15,101 nt of DNA from JAIRTY01 sp050257395 (GCA_050257395.1 JBLMWU010000251.1:1-15101), one strand, 5' to 3'. Shown: positions 1 to 6,743, numbered from the stretch's first letter. The notes: a model not told the origin generated them from the sequence alone. Program-made: numbers and translations.

Positions 1-48
1 GGGAAGACGGCGGGCTCCAGCGGCCCGGAGGCGAGCCGAGGGCCAGAA

Positions 49-60
49 AAAGGAGGACAC
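49..60 (+). promoter_or_regulatory. Ribosome binding site of the LLM oxidoreductase gene
   Basis: AAAGGAGG occupies 49-56 and is followed by a 4-nt spacer (acac) and the ATG at 61. This is close to a full match to the anti-Shine-Dalgarno sequence, and it fixes the start of the first gene. The 48 bases before it hold no recognisable gene end or promoter. Confidence 0.8.
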
Positions 61-1020
61 ATGTCGACCGCGAGATGGGGCATCACGCTCCCGCTGCGCA
101 GCATGCCGCTGGCCGGGCAGCGTGACTTCGTCGCCGCCCTGCCCGACCTCGGCTACACCGACGCCTGGTCGTCGGAGGTGAACGGCCCGGACGGGTTCAG
201 CACCCTGGTGCTGGCGTCCCAGTGGACCAGCGGGCTGCGGCTCGGCTCCGCCATCGTGGGCATCTTCAACCGGGGCCCGGCGCTGCTCGCCATGGAGGCC
301 GCCGCCCTCGCCGCGCTGGCCCCCGGCCGGTCCGTCTGCGGGATCGGCGTCTCCTCCCCCGTCATCGTGCAGGACTGGAACGGCATCCCGCTGGAGCGGC
401 CCTACCAGCGGGCCAGGGACACGCTGCGGTTCCTGCGCAGCGCCCTGGCCGGCGAGACGATCCGGGAGGAGTACGAGAGCTTCACCATCCGCGGCTTCCG
501 GCTGGACCCGCCGCCGGAGCAGCCGCCCGCGCTCGCCCTGGCCGCGCTGCGGCCCAGCATGATCCGGCTGGCCGCCAGCCAGTCCGACGGCGTGATCACC
601 AACTGGCTGGCGCCGTCCGACGTGCCCGCGGTCCGGGCCGCCGCCGGGCCGGACACGGAGCTGATCGCCCGGGTGTTCGTCGTGCCGGTCAGCGACGCGG
701 ACCTGGCCAGGGCCGTCGGGCGGCGGCTGATCACCGCCTACCTCACCGTGCCCGCCTACGCCGCCTTCCACGACTGGCTGGGCCGCGGCGAGGTGCTCAA
801 GCCGATGCAGCAGGCCTGGGCCGCGGGCGACCGCAAGGGCGCGCTCGCCGCCATCCCGGACAAGGTGGTCGACGACCTGGTCGTGCACGGCGACCCGGCG
901 CGCTGCCGGGAGCGGGTGGCCGAGTACCAGGCCAGCGGGCTGGACACACCGGTGATCATGGTGGTCCCGGCACCGGGCGTGGACGAGGCGGAGACGGTCC
1001 GCCAGCTCGCGCCCGCGTGA
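61..1020 (+). CDS. LLM class (luciferase-like) flavin/F420-dependent oxidoreductase
   Basis: This 319-aa protein belongs to the bacterial luciferase-like monooxygenase superfamily, whose members fold as a TIM barrel and bind FMN or coenzyme F420. The N-terminal 'WGITLPLRSMPL' strand, the 'LGYTDAWSSEVNGPDGF' segment and the 'LRLGSAIVGIFNRGPALLAMEAAALAALAPGR' block match the usual order in F420-type members, followed by 'CGIGVSSP'. The C-terminal 'VVHGDPARCRERVAEYQASGLDTPVIM' is the conserved last repeat of the barrel. The length is normal for the family. It resembles the Rv3093c-like group of mycobacteria and streptomycetes, but I assign that only tentatively. The substrate cannot be read from the sequence. 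The gene stands alone, converges on nudC and is presumably transcribed from upstream of the window. An ideal ribosome site supports the ATG. Confidence 0.93.
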   Translation: MSTARWGITLPLRSMPLAGQRDFVAALPDLGYTDAWSSEVNGPDGFSTLVLASQWTSGLRLGSAIVGIFNRGPALLAMEAAALAALAPGRSVCGIGVSSPVIVQDWNGIPLERPYQRARDTLRFLRSALAGETIREEYESFTIRGFRLDPPPEQPPALALAALRPSMIRLAASQSDGVITNWLAPSDVPAVRAAAGPDTELIARVFVVPVSDADLARAVGRRLITAYLTVPAYAAFHDWLGRGEVLKPMQQAWAAGDRKGALAAIPDKVVDDLVVHGDPARCRERVAEYQASGLDTPVIMVVPAPGVDEAETVRQLAPA

Positions 1021-1026
1021 CCGGGC

Positions 1027-1050
1027 CGGCGGCAGCGGGCCGGGCCGCCG
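1027..1050. terminator. GC-rich hairpin between convergent genes
   Basis: CGGCGGC (1027-1033) pairs perfectly with GCCGCCG (1044-1050) around a 10-nt loop. It fills the 33-bp gap between the stop of the oxidoreductase gene (1020) and the stop of nudC (1054). No T-run follows, as is common for actinobacterial hairpin terminators. Its position suggests a bidirectional terminator for both convergent genes. Confidence 0.5.
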
Positions 1051-1053
1051 CCG

Positions 1054-2040
1054 TCACCAGGCGTGCGGCAGCGGCTCCCCGAACCAGGCCTCGATGATCC
1101 GGTGCGCGATCGACACCGGCGGCGGCAGCAGGATGTCCCGGTCGGCGATCGCGGCCCGCAGGTCGTCCCGGCTGAACCAGCGGGCCTCGGCGATCTCCTC
1201 GTCGTCGACCTGGATCCGCTGCCCGGCCGCTGCCCGGGACCGGAACCCGAGCATCAGGCTCTGCGGCATCGGCCACGGCTGGCTGCCCAGGTAGCGCACC
1301 CCGGTCACGGCGATCCCGGTCTCCTCCGCCACCTCCCGCGCGACCGCCTGCTCCGCCGACTCCCCCGGTTCCACGAACCCGGCCAGGATCGACACCCGCC
1401 GCTCGGGCCAGCGCCGGTTGCGGGCCAGCAGGGCCCGGTCCGCGTCGTCGGTCACCAGCATGATCACTGCCGGGTCGGTGCGCGGGAAGTGCTCGCTGCC
1501 GTCGGCCGGGCACACCCGGACGTGCCCGGCCTGGGCCGGCCGGGTCGGCGCCCCGCACCGGGGGCAGTGGGTGTGCGACTCGTGCCAGTTCGCCAGCGCG
1601 ACGGCCTGGGTGAACAGCCCGGCGTGCCGGTCGCCCAGCAGCGGCCCGGCCTCCCGCAGGCTGGCCGGGCGCACCTCGCCGCCAGCGGGCGGCGCTGGCC
1701 GGGGCGGCTGGTCAGGGCCCGCGGCGGGCGGCTGCGCCACCACCGCGAAGTACGCGGTCCCGGCCCCGTCCACACCCAGCAGCAGCCGGGTGCCGTCCGG
1801 CGCTTCGGCGGGCGGGGTCAGCACCAGCTCCGCCCCGGCCCGGCCGAACCGGGCCAGCGCCTTGCCGCCGGTCACCACCAGCACCCGGGTGCCGGGGTCC
1901 GCCCAGGCGGCCGCCAGCCATTCGTCGTCACCGCGGCGGACCGTGGCCCGGTCCACGTCCCCGCGGGCGAGCGCCAGCCCGGTCAGCGCCCAGCCGCCCT
2001 CCGCCTCGGTGCCCACCGGCCCGCCCGCTGCCGCGCTCAC
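1054..2040 (-). CDS. nudC: NAD(+) diphosphatase NudC (Nudix hydrolase)
   Basis: A 328-aa Nudix hydrolase that splits NAD(H) into NMN(H) and AMP; the family also removes NAD caps from RNA 5' ends. The full Nudix box GX5EX7REUXEEXGU is present at about residues 221-243 ('GFVEPGESAEQAVAREVAEE'). It is followed at 253-261 by SQPWPMPQS, the NudC-specific signature (SQPWPFPQS). The N-terminal NudC-like domain precedes a zinc-ribbon segment with Cys159, Cys162 and Cys177. The usual fourth Cys is replaced ('CPADGSEHFPR'), which I recall as common in actinobacterial NudC. I start it at a GTG at 2040, whose GTGA overlaps the TGA of the upstream M20 gene. An in-frame GTG at 2064 would add eight Gly-rich residues and a 28-bp overlap. 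Translational coupling with the peptidase gene is likely. Confidence 0.95.
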   Translation of the reverse strand: MSAAAGGPVGTEAEGGWALTGLALARGDVDRATVRRGDDEWLAAAWADPGTRVLVVTGGKALARFGRAGAELVLTPPAEAPDGTRLLLGVDGAGTAYFAVVAQPPAAGPDQPPRPAPPAGGEVRPASLREAGPLLGDRHAGLFTQAVALANWHESHTHCPRCGAPTRPAQAGHVRVCPADGSEHFPRTDPAVIMLVTDDADRALLARNRRWPERRVSILAGFVEPGESAEQAVAREVAEETGIAVTGVRYLGSQPWPMPQSLMLGFRSRAAAGQRIQVDDEEIAEARWFSRDDLRAAIADRDILLPPPVSIAHRIIEAWFGEPLPHAW

Positions 2041-3416
2041 GGCGTGGCCGCCAGTTCCTCCCACAGGTAGGCAACTGCCTCGGCGCCCTTGAGCAGCAGC
2101 GCGATGTCTGCCTTCTCGTTGGGCGCGTGGATGCGGTCGCTGTCCAGCCCGACCGCGACGAACACCAGCGGTGCGCCCAGGATCCCGGCCAGGTCGGCCT
2201 CAGGCCCGCTGCCGCCTTCCCGGGTGAACAGCACCTGGCGCCCGAACGCGCGCTCCATCGCCCGCCTGCCCGCCTGCACCGCGGGCGAGTCGATCGGGGA
2301 GAAGCAGGCCTGCACCCCGGGCCCGCCGGAGGTCACGGTGGCCTCGATCCCGGGCGGCGTGCGGGCGGCCACGTACCCGCGCAGCGACTCGATGACGTCC
2401 GCTGGCTCCTGCCCGGCGACCAGCCGGAAGGTGACCTTGGCGTGCGCCTCGCGCGGGATGATGGTCTTGCTGCCCGGGCCGGTGTGCCCGCCCCACATGC
2501 CGTTGACCTCGGCGGTCGGGCGCGCCCACACGCGCTCCAGGGTGGTGTACCCGGCCTCGCCCGCCGCCGCGCGGCTGTTGCCCGCCTCGGCCAGCCATTC
2601 TTCTTCCTTGAACGGGAGCTGCGCGAACAGCTCCCGCTCGGCCGCGGTCAGCGGCACCACCTGGTCGTAGAAGCCCGGCAGGGTGACCCGGCCGCCCGTG
2701 TCGTGCAGCCCCGCCAGCAGGTCCGCGAGGGCGTGCAGCGGGTTGGGCACCGCCCCGCCGAACGAGCCGGAGTGCAGGTCGGTGTCCGCGCCGCGCAGCC
2801 CGATCTCGGCGTCGGCCAGCCCGCGCATGCCGGTGCACATGGACGGCACGTCCGCGGACCACATGGTGGTGTCGGACACCACGATCACGTCGCAGGCGAG
2901 CCGGTCCGCGCGGGCGCGCAGCAGCTCGGCGAAGTGCGGCGAGCCGGACTCCTCCTCGCCTTCGATGAGCAGCGTCAGCGACACCGGCGGGGCCTGCCGG
3001 CCCGCCGCGGCCAGGCAGGCCCGCAGCCCGAGCAGGTGCAGCAGGACCTGGCCCTTGTCATCCGAGGCGCCCCGGCCCAGCAGCCGCCCGTCCCGCTCCG
3101 CCGGCTCGAACGGCGGGCTGTGCCACTCGCTCAGCGGCTCGGCGGGCTGCACGTCGTGGTGCCCGTAGACCAGCACGGACGGGGCGGCCGGGTCGGCCGC
3201 GGGCCAGCGGGCGAAGACCGCGGGCTGGCCGGGGGTCTCCCAGATCTCCACCTCCGGGAAACCGGCCCCGCGCAGCTGGCCGGCCAGCCACTCCGCGGAG
3301 GCCCGCACGCTGGGGTGGAGGGCCGGGTCCGCCGACACCGAAGGGATGGCAAGCCATTCCTTGAGCTGGCCGACGAATTCCCGCTCGTGCTCCTCGATAT
3401 AGCTGCGGACGTCCAT
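2037..3416 (-). CDS. M20 family metallopeptidase (dipeptidase)
   Basis: A 459-aa zinc peptidase of the M20 family (ArgE/DapE/CPG2/carnosinase-like), probably a cytosolic dipeptidase. The metal-binding signatures are in order: YGHHDVQP (about 84-91, the H-x-D motif), GRGASDDKGQ (about 115-124, bridging Asp), EGEEESGS (about 152-159, general-base Glu and metal Glu). A late 'HAPNEK' near the C-terminus supplies the last His. 'GMRGLADAEIGLRGADTDLHSGSFGGAVPNP' marks the lid/dimerisation domain. The length is normal for dipeptidases of this type. ATG at 3416 is chosen because AGGAGG (3433-3428) lies 11 nt upstream. The alternative GTG at 3428 falls inside that ribosome site. It is followed by nudC with a 4-bp overlap. 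The peptide substrate cannot be told. Confidence 0.94.
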   Translation of the reverse strand: MDVRSYIEEHEREFVGQLKEWLAIPSVSADPALHPSVRASAEWLAGQLRGAGFPEVEIWETPGQPAVFARWPAADPAAPSVLVYGHHDVQPAEPLSEWHSPPFEPAERDGRLLGRGASDDKGQVLLHLLGLRACLAAAGRQAPPVSLTLLIEGEEESGSPHFAELLRARADRLACDVIVVSDTTMWSADVPSMCTGMRGLADAEIGLRGADTDLHSGSFGGAVPNPLHALADLLAGLHDTGGRVTLPGFYDQVVPLTAAERELFAQLPFKEEEWLAEAGNSRAAAGEAGYTTLERVWARPTAEVNGMWGGHTGPGSKTIIPREAHAKVTFRLVAGQEPADVIESLRGYVAARTPPGIEATVTSGGPGVQACFSPIDSPAVQAGRRAMERAFGRQVLFTREGGSGPEADLAGILGAPLVFVAVGLDSDRIHAPNEKADIALLLKGAEAVAYLWEELAATP

Positions 3417-3460
3417 GCGTCCGGGCACCTCCTCACGGCGGCGGGCGTACTCCCCCCGGC

Positions 3461-3466
3461 ACTCTA
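3461..3466 (-). promoter_or_regulatory. Possible -10 element for the M20/nudC operon
   Basis: On the minus strand TAGAGT (3466-3461) fits the actinobacterial TANNNT -10 consensus and lies 45 bp upstream of the M20 ATG, inside the 96-bp gap behind the ABM gene. No convincing TTGAC-like -35 is seen 16-19 bp upstream, so this is a weak call. Confidence 0.3.
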
Positions 3467-3512
3467 GTCCCAGCCGTTCCGCATCCGTGGGGGCAGTTCC
3501 CGGCGCCGGCGG

Positions 3513-3842
3513 TCAGCTCTCCGGCACCGCCATCTCGCCCAGCAGCGACCAGTCGTCCTGCGGGATCTCGAAGTTGACGATCTTCGGCGTCTCCGCCAGG
3601 TGCGGCGGCAGCGTCTGCTGCGCCTTCCGGAAGTGCTCCGACTGCACGTGGGCCGCGCCCGCGTCACCGTCGCGGAAGGCCTCCACCAGCACGTACTCCG
3701 CCGGGTCCTCGACGCTGCGGGACCAGTCGAACCACAGGCACCCCGGCTCGGCGCGGGTCGCCGCGGTGAACTCGGCCGCGATCTGCGGCCAGCGGCCGGC
3801 GTCCTCGGGGCGGATGCGGAACTTGGCGGTGATGAAAATCAT
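3513..3842 (-). CDS. Antibiotic biosynthesis monooxygenase (ABM) domain protein, YgiN-like
   Basis: A 109-aa single-domain dimeric alpha/beta-barrel protein. 'MIFITAKFRIRPEDAGRWPQ' is the typical first strand and helix. 'AEPGCLWFDWSRSVEDPAEYVLVEAFRDGDAGAAHVQSEHFRKA' is the ABM core, with the conserved E-x-(F/W)-x-x-x-x-A-x-x-x-H pattern. 'PKIVNFEI' is the last strand. Relatives include quinol monooxygenases (YgiN) and polyketide-tailoring oxygenases that use O2 without a cofactor, but many family members have no known activity. The start is ATG 3842, with AAGGA six nt upstream; a longer frame from 3875 would run through that site. A strong hairpin upstream separates it from the methyltransferase gene, so it is probably transcribed separately or together with the M20/nudC genes. 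Confidence 0.9.
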   Translation of the reverse strand: MIFITAKFRIRPEDAGRWPQIAAEFTAATRAEPGCLWFDWSRSVEDPAEYVLVEAFRDGDAGAAHVQSEHFRKAQQTLPPHLAETPKIVNFEIPQDDWSLLGEMAVPES

Positions 3843-3927
3843 CTGGCTTCCTTCTCCGGTCATGGGGACCACCATCGTCCCGCACCCGCCCCGGCGATGC
3901 CAGGCGCGCGGGGCCCGCCACCCACGG

Positions 3928-3992
3928 CGGGGCGGCGGCAGGAGACCGGCCGCCGCCCCGGTGCGGGCACCCGCGCGGGCCCGGACCGGGCC
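3928..3992 (-). terminator. Strong hairpin terminator after the methyltransferase gene
   Basis: CGGGGCGGCGGC (3928-3939) and GCCGCCGCCCCG (3949-3960) form a perfect 12-bp stem with a 9-nt loop. A second, smaller stem (GGCCCG 3978-3983 with CGGGCC 3987-3992) lies only 6 bp from the stop of the methyltransferase at 3999. Neither has a T-tract. Read on the minus strand, both lie directly downstream of the methyltransferase gene and upstream of the ABM gene. Confidence 0.65.
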
Positions 3993-3998
3993 GCCCGC

Positions 3999-4838
3999 TC
4001 AGCCGCGCTTGCAGGCGGTGAGCAGCAGATACTCCCACTCCATCACCGTGGCGCCGGAGCCCAGGCCGTGGCGGCGGGCCAGGCCGGTCAGGACCGCGTC
4101 GAGCTCAGCCGACCGGGCGGCGTCCGCGCCGATCGCGCGGTAGGCGGCGACGGTGGGCCCGTAGCTGCGCCTGAAATAGGCGGTGAACTCCTCCGGCTGG
4201 GCGAACCGGGTGACGGTGACCGTCCGCCGGGTGGCGGTGACGCCGGTGACCTGGTCCCCGAGCAGCGCCCGGACGTGCTCTTCCCGGCCCCACAGGGGCG
4301 GCGGCTGCGCGCCGGGCGGCGGCGGCGGCACGTACGGCTTCATCGCCGCGAACATCTGCCCGATGAACCCCTCCGGCGTCCAGCTGATCAGGCCGATGGT
4401 GCCGCCGGGGCGGCAGACCCGCAGCAGTTCCCGGGCGCTGGCCTCATGGTGCGGGGCGAACATGACCCCCAGGCAGGACAGCACTTTGCCGAACTCGCCG
4501 TCGGCGAAGGGCAGCGCCTCCGCGTCCGCCTCCCGCCAGTCCAGCACGGCGCCCCGCCGGGCCGCCCGCACCCGCCCGGCCGCCAGCAGCTCCGGCGTGA
4601 GGTCGCAGGCGGTCACGTCCGCGCCGGCCAGCGCGGCCGGGATGGCGGCGTTCCCGGTCCCGGCCGCCACGTCCAGCACCCGGTCGCCCGGGCCGGCGCC
4701 GCACGCCCCGGCCAGGACCGCGCCGAGATCCGGGATCACCTCATCAGCCAGCGTGGGATAGTCGCCGAGCGCCCACATCGCGCGGTGCCTCGCCTTGAGC
4801 TCGCGGTCGGCCGTGGCCAGGTCGGTTGCCGCAGTCAT
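3999..4838 (-). CDS. Class I SAM-dependent methyltransferase
   Basis: A 279-aa Rossmann-fold methyltransferase of the UbiE/Methyltransf_11 type. Motif I 'VLDVAAGTGNAAIPAA' is the SAM-binding loop. The acidic end of strand 2 is 'VTACDLTPELL'. Motif post-II 'READAEALPFADGEFGKVLSCLGVMFAPHH' and motif III 'ELLRVCRPGGTIGLISWTPEG' follow in the normal order. The stretch 'PPPPPGAQPPPLWG' is a proline-rich loop before the C-terminal half. ATG at 4838 is chosen: GGAGGG lies about 9 nt upstream, whereas the in-frame GTG at 4847 abuts the ribosome site. The acceptor is unknown. The gene is divergent from an HxlR regulator with a perfect palindrome between them, so it is probably that regulator's target. 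Confidence 0.92.
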   Translation of the reverse strand: MTAATDLATADRELKARHRAMWALGDYPTLADEVIPDLGAVLAGACGAGPGDRVLDVAAGTGNAAIPAALAGADVTACDLTPELLAAGRVRAARRGAVLDWREADAEALPFADGEFGKVLSCLGVMFAPHHEASARELLRVCRPGGTIGLISWTPEGFIGQMFAAMKPYVPPPPPGAQPPPLWGREEHVRALLGDQVTGVTATRRTVTVTRFAQPEEFTAYFRRSYGPTVAAYRAIGADAARSAELDAVLTGLARRHGLGSGATVMEWEYLLLTACKRG

Positions 4839-4887
4839 CCCCGTCACCCCTCCGTCTGTTTCCGGTCGTGCTACCGGGACCGACGGT

Positions 4888-4910
4888 AGGAACCGCGGGG
4901 CGCCGTTCCT
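4888..4910. repeat. Inverted repeat AGGAAC...GTTCCT in the methyltransferase/HxlR intergenic region
   Basis: AGGAAC (4888-4893) and GTTCCT (4905-4910) are perfect inverted 6-mers around 11 GC-rich bases and directly abut the palindrome at 4911. The repeat lies in the leader or promoter of the minus-strand methyltransferase gene. It could be a second regulator site or a transcript hairpin; chance cannot be excluded at this arm length. Confidence 0.4.
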
Positions 4911-4927
4911 AGTACAGGATCTGTACT
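4911..4927. promoter_or_regulatory. Palindromic operator, probably for the HxlR regulator
   Basis: AGTACAGGATCTGTACT is a perfect inverted repeat (AGTACAG / CTGTACT, 3-nt spacer) in an AT-richer patch between the divergent methyltransferase and HxlR genes. Winged-helix HxlR/DUF24 dimers bind short dyads, often with GTAC-type arms, in front of their own and adjacent genes. The site lies about 24 bp upstream of the candidate -10 of the HxlR gene (4951-4956), so its right arm would abut or overlap the -35 region. Autoregulation and control of the methyltransferase are inferred. Confidence 0.75.
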
Positions 4928-4950
4928 GGCAGGTTGCGGTGCGGAGCCCC

Positions 4951-4956
4951 TAGCCT
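4951..4956 (+). promoter_or_regulatory. -10 element suggesting a leaderless HxlR mRNA
   Basis: TAGCCT (4951-4956) fits the TANNNT -10 consensus and ends 7 bp before the ATG at 4964. Transcription would therefore begin at or next to the start codon. No ribosome site is visible before the ATG, which agrees with leaderless translation, a common mode in actinobacteria. No clear -35 hexamer is present. Confidence 0.5.
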
Positions 4957-4963
4957 GCGGTTC

Positions 4964-6397
4964 ATGGGGACTTCGTACCGCCAGTTCTGCCCGGTGGCCA
5001 AAGCGATGGAGCTGCTCGACGAGCGGTGGACGCTGCTGATCGTCCGCGAGCTGGTGAGCGGCAGCCAGCACTTCAACGCGCTGCGCCGCGGCCTGCCGCG
5101 GATGTCCCCGGCCCTGCTGTCCAAGCGGCTGCAGCAGCTGACCCGGGCCGGGATCGTGGACCGGCACGCTGACGGCGGCGAGGTGCGCTACCTGCTGACC
5201 CCGGCCGGCCAGGAGCTGCGGCCGGTGGTGGAGGCGCTCGGCGCCTGGGGGGTCCGCTGGATCGGCGAGCTCGGCGACGAAGACCTCGACCCGAAGCTGC
5301 TGCTGTGGGACATGCACCGCAACATCGACCACGGCGCCGTCCCGGCCGGGCGCACCGTGGTCGGGTTCACCTTCCCGGACGTCCCGGCGGCCGGCCGGCA
5401 CTGGTGGCTGGTGATCACGCCGGACGACGCCGACGTGTGCGACCACGACCCCGGCTACCCGGTGGCCGTCACCGTGACCGCGGCCCTGCGCGGGCTGACC
5501 GAGGTCTGGCGCGGCGACCTGAGCTGGGCCGCCGCCCTGCGTTCCGGCGCGGTCGAGCTGCGCGGCGCCGAGGCGCTGCGCCGGGCCCTGCCCGGGTGGT
5601 TCACCCTGTCGCTGTTCGCGTCCGTGCCCCGGCCACCCGCGGCCACGGCGCGGCGGAGCTTACGCCTGCGCCGCCGGTCCGGGCGCGATGGTGAAGACCT
5701 GGCCGCCCGGAATCATGAAGTAGTGCGGGTGCCCCGGGTGCTTCACCTCGGCCAGCCCGGCCGCCAGCGCGCGCCGCTGCAGGGCCGCCGGGTCGGCGTC
5801 CCGCAGCTCCAGCCAGGCGCCGAACCGCGGCTGGTCGCTGTCGGGGGCGTCCGGGACGAACTCGATGCTGAGGCTGCCGCCGCCCGGGAAGCGGACCACC
5901 AGCATCGGCTCGGGCATCCCGGGGAAGTCCACGGTGGCCACCGGCCCGCAACCGAGCGCCGTCTCGAAGCACCAGCGCAGGGCGTCGCGGCGGTGCGGCC
6001 GGGCGAACAGGTGCGCGTTGCTGCCGAGCGCCGTCATGACCCGCTCCCGGCCGCCGGGGCGGGGCCGTCCACCCGGCGGCCCAGCAGGGCGGCCAGCCGG
6101 TCGATCGCGGGCGCGTCCGGGGCGGCCGGCTGCGGCGGCCCGAACGGTGAGCGGTCCGGCGGCACCTGGGGCAGCATGCGCGCGGTGAAGTCCAGCTCCG
6201 CGGCCGCGGCCTCCTCGGGGAACGCCACCGCCTGCCCGGTCGCCCGCGCGAGGTCCCAGCCGTGCACCAGCAGCTCGGTCACCCGCAGATGCAGGGCGAC
6301 CATCCCGGGCACGGTGCCGAACGGGACGGTGACGGTGCGCCCAAGCGCGCCGGGCTCACGGAACGCGGCGAGCAGCGCCGCCGCCGACTCCCGGTAG
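4964..6397 (+). CDS. HxlR family winged-helix regulator with SCP2-like C-terminal domain; open frame lacks its expected stop
   Basis: A one-component HxlR/DUF24 regulator. The ATG at 4964 gives 'MGTSYRQFCPVAKAMELLDE', with the conserved N-terminal Cys9 that serves redox or electrophile sensing in some family members. 'RWTLLIVRELVSGSQHFNALRRGLP' and 'MSPALLSKRLQQLTRAGIVD' form the helix-turn-helix and 'VRYLLTPAGQEL' the wing. About residues 115-225 resemble the SCP2-like domain fused to many actinobacterial HxlR proteins, ending near 'GWFTLSLFASVPRP' (around 5635). Homologs as I recall them stop about there, at roughly 225 aa. Here no in-frame stop follows until 6397, and the extra 250 residues are antisense to the VOC and DinB genes. 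This could be stop loss, a frameshift or a sequence error. The real protein is secure only for 4964 to about 5640. Confidence 0.75.
   Translation: MGTSYRQFCPVAKAMELLDERWTLLIVRELVSGSQHFNALRRGLPRMSPALLSKRLQQLTRAGIVDRHADGGEVRYLLTPAGQELRPVVEALGAWGVRWIGELGDEDLDPKLLLWDMHRNIDHGAVPAGRTVVGFTFPDVPAAGRHWWLVITPDDADVCDHDPGYPVAVTVTAALRGLTEVWRGDLSWAAALRSGAVELRGAEALRRALPGWFTLSLFASVPRPPAATARRSLRLRRRSGRDGEDLAARNHEVVRVPRVLHLGQPGRQRAPLQGRRVGVPQLQPGAEPRLVAVGGVRDELDAEAAAAREADHQHRLGHPGEVHGGHRPATERRLEAPAQGVAAVRPGEQVRVAAERRHDPLPAAGAGPSTRRPSRAASRSIAGASGAAGCGGPNGERSGGTWGSMRAVKSSSAAAASSGNATACPVARARSQPCTSSSVTRRCRATIPGTVPNGTVTVRPSAPGSRNAASSAAADSR
5660..6037 (-). CDS. VOC family protein (glyoxalase/bleomycin-resistance/dioxygenase-like)
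   Basis: A 125-aa vicinal-oxygen-chelate fold protein with two beta-alpha-beta-beta-beta modules. 'NAHLFARPHRRDALRWCFETALGC' is the first module, 'PMLVVRFPGGGSLSIEFV' the strands with the likely metal Glu (in 'SIEF'), and 'FGAWLELRDADPAALQRRALAAGLAEVKHPGHPHYFMIPGGQVFTIAPG' the second module, which has the 'GGQVFTI' ending of the family. Members bind metal and act as lyases, isomerases, dioxygenases or resistance proteins; the activity here is unknown. Its ATG overlaps the TGA of the DinB-type gene by 4 bp, so the two are co-translated. Its 3' part lies antisense to the extended HxlR frame. Confidence 0.87.
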   Translation of the reverse strand: MTALGSNAHLFARPHRRDALRWCFETALGCGPVATVDFPGMPEPMLVVRFPGGGSLSIEFVPDAPDSDQPRFGAWLELRDADPAALQRRALAAGLAEVKHPGHPHYFMIPGGQVFTIAPGPAAQA

Positions 6398-6618
6398 GCC
6401 TGCGGCAGCGACGCGCCCGCAGGCGCGGGGTCCGCATCGGCTGGCCGGCCGGCCAGCGCGCCCGCGAACCGCAGGTTGCCGGTGACGACGTGGCTGGCGA
6501 GGGCGCGGACGTCCCAGTCTGGGCACGGCGTGGGGCCGTCCCATTGCTGGTCGCCGACCCCGTCGAGCACCTGCCCGGTGGTGTCCAGGGCCGCTGAGAG
6601 GTGGCTGACCGGGTCCAT
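6034..6618 (-). CDS. TIGR03086 family metal-binding protein (DinB/mycothiol-dependent maleylpyruvate isomerase fold)
   Basis: A 194-aa four-helix-bundle protein of the DinB/MDMPI superfamily. 'WDGPTPCPDWDVRALASHV' carries the first metal His (about His43), and 'TELLVHGWDLARATGQ' carries the Glu and His of the E-x-x-x-H motif (about Glu115 and His119) that completes the divalent metal site. Members in actinomycetes often act as mycothiol-dependent thiol transferases; that activity is inferred here. Three in-frame starts lie close together (GTG 6627, ATG 6624, ATG 6618). I choose 6618 because GGGAG lies 8 nt before it. It is the first gene of a two-gene operon with the VOC gene and is divergent from the second HxlR regulator, which probably controls it. 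Confidence 0.88.
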   Translation of the reverse strand: MDPVSHLSAALDTTGQVLDGVGDQQWDGPTPCPDWDVRALASHVVTGNLRFAGALAGRPADADPAPAGASLPQAYRESAAALLAAFREPGALGRTVTVPFGTVPGMVALHLRVTELLVHGWDLARATGQAVAFPEEAAAAELDFTARMLPQVPPDRSPFGPPQPAAPDAPAIDRLAALLGRRVDGPAPAAGSGS

Positions 6619-6684
6619 CGGCATCACTCCCGGGTGCGGCGGGCGGCGGGCCCGCGCGGTCAGGCACCGGCGGCAGCCCGTTCT

Positions 6685-6720
6685 CTACTTTAAAAAGATA
6701 TAGTCCTAAGGATAGCAATC
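6685..6720. promoter_or_regulatory. AT-rich divergent promoter/operator between DinB and HxlR genes
   Basis: This AT-rich patch stands out in the otherwise GC-rich window. It contains TTTAAA (6689-6694), a TANNNT -10-like TATAGT on the plus strand (6699-6704) and the odd palindrome TCCTAAGGA (6704-6712). On the minus strand TAAAGT also fits TANNNT. It lies between the divergent DinB-type gene (start 6618) and the HxlR gene (start 6744), so it likely contains both promoters and the HxlR site. Exact boxes are uncertain because no good -35 is seen. Confidence 0.5.
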
Positions 6721-6743
6721 GCAAGCAGAATCGGGCCGGGGTC

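Noticed and set aside
2127..3467. A 446-codon plus-strand frame across the M20 gene
   Set aside because: Shadow of the M20 coding sequence. It has no family motifs, while the minus strand has all the metal-binding motifs.
3471..3512. GGGAAC-containing SigR-like promoter upstream of the M20 gene
   Set aside because: No GTT at the required spacing downstream of GGGAAC.
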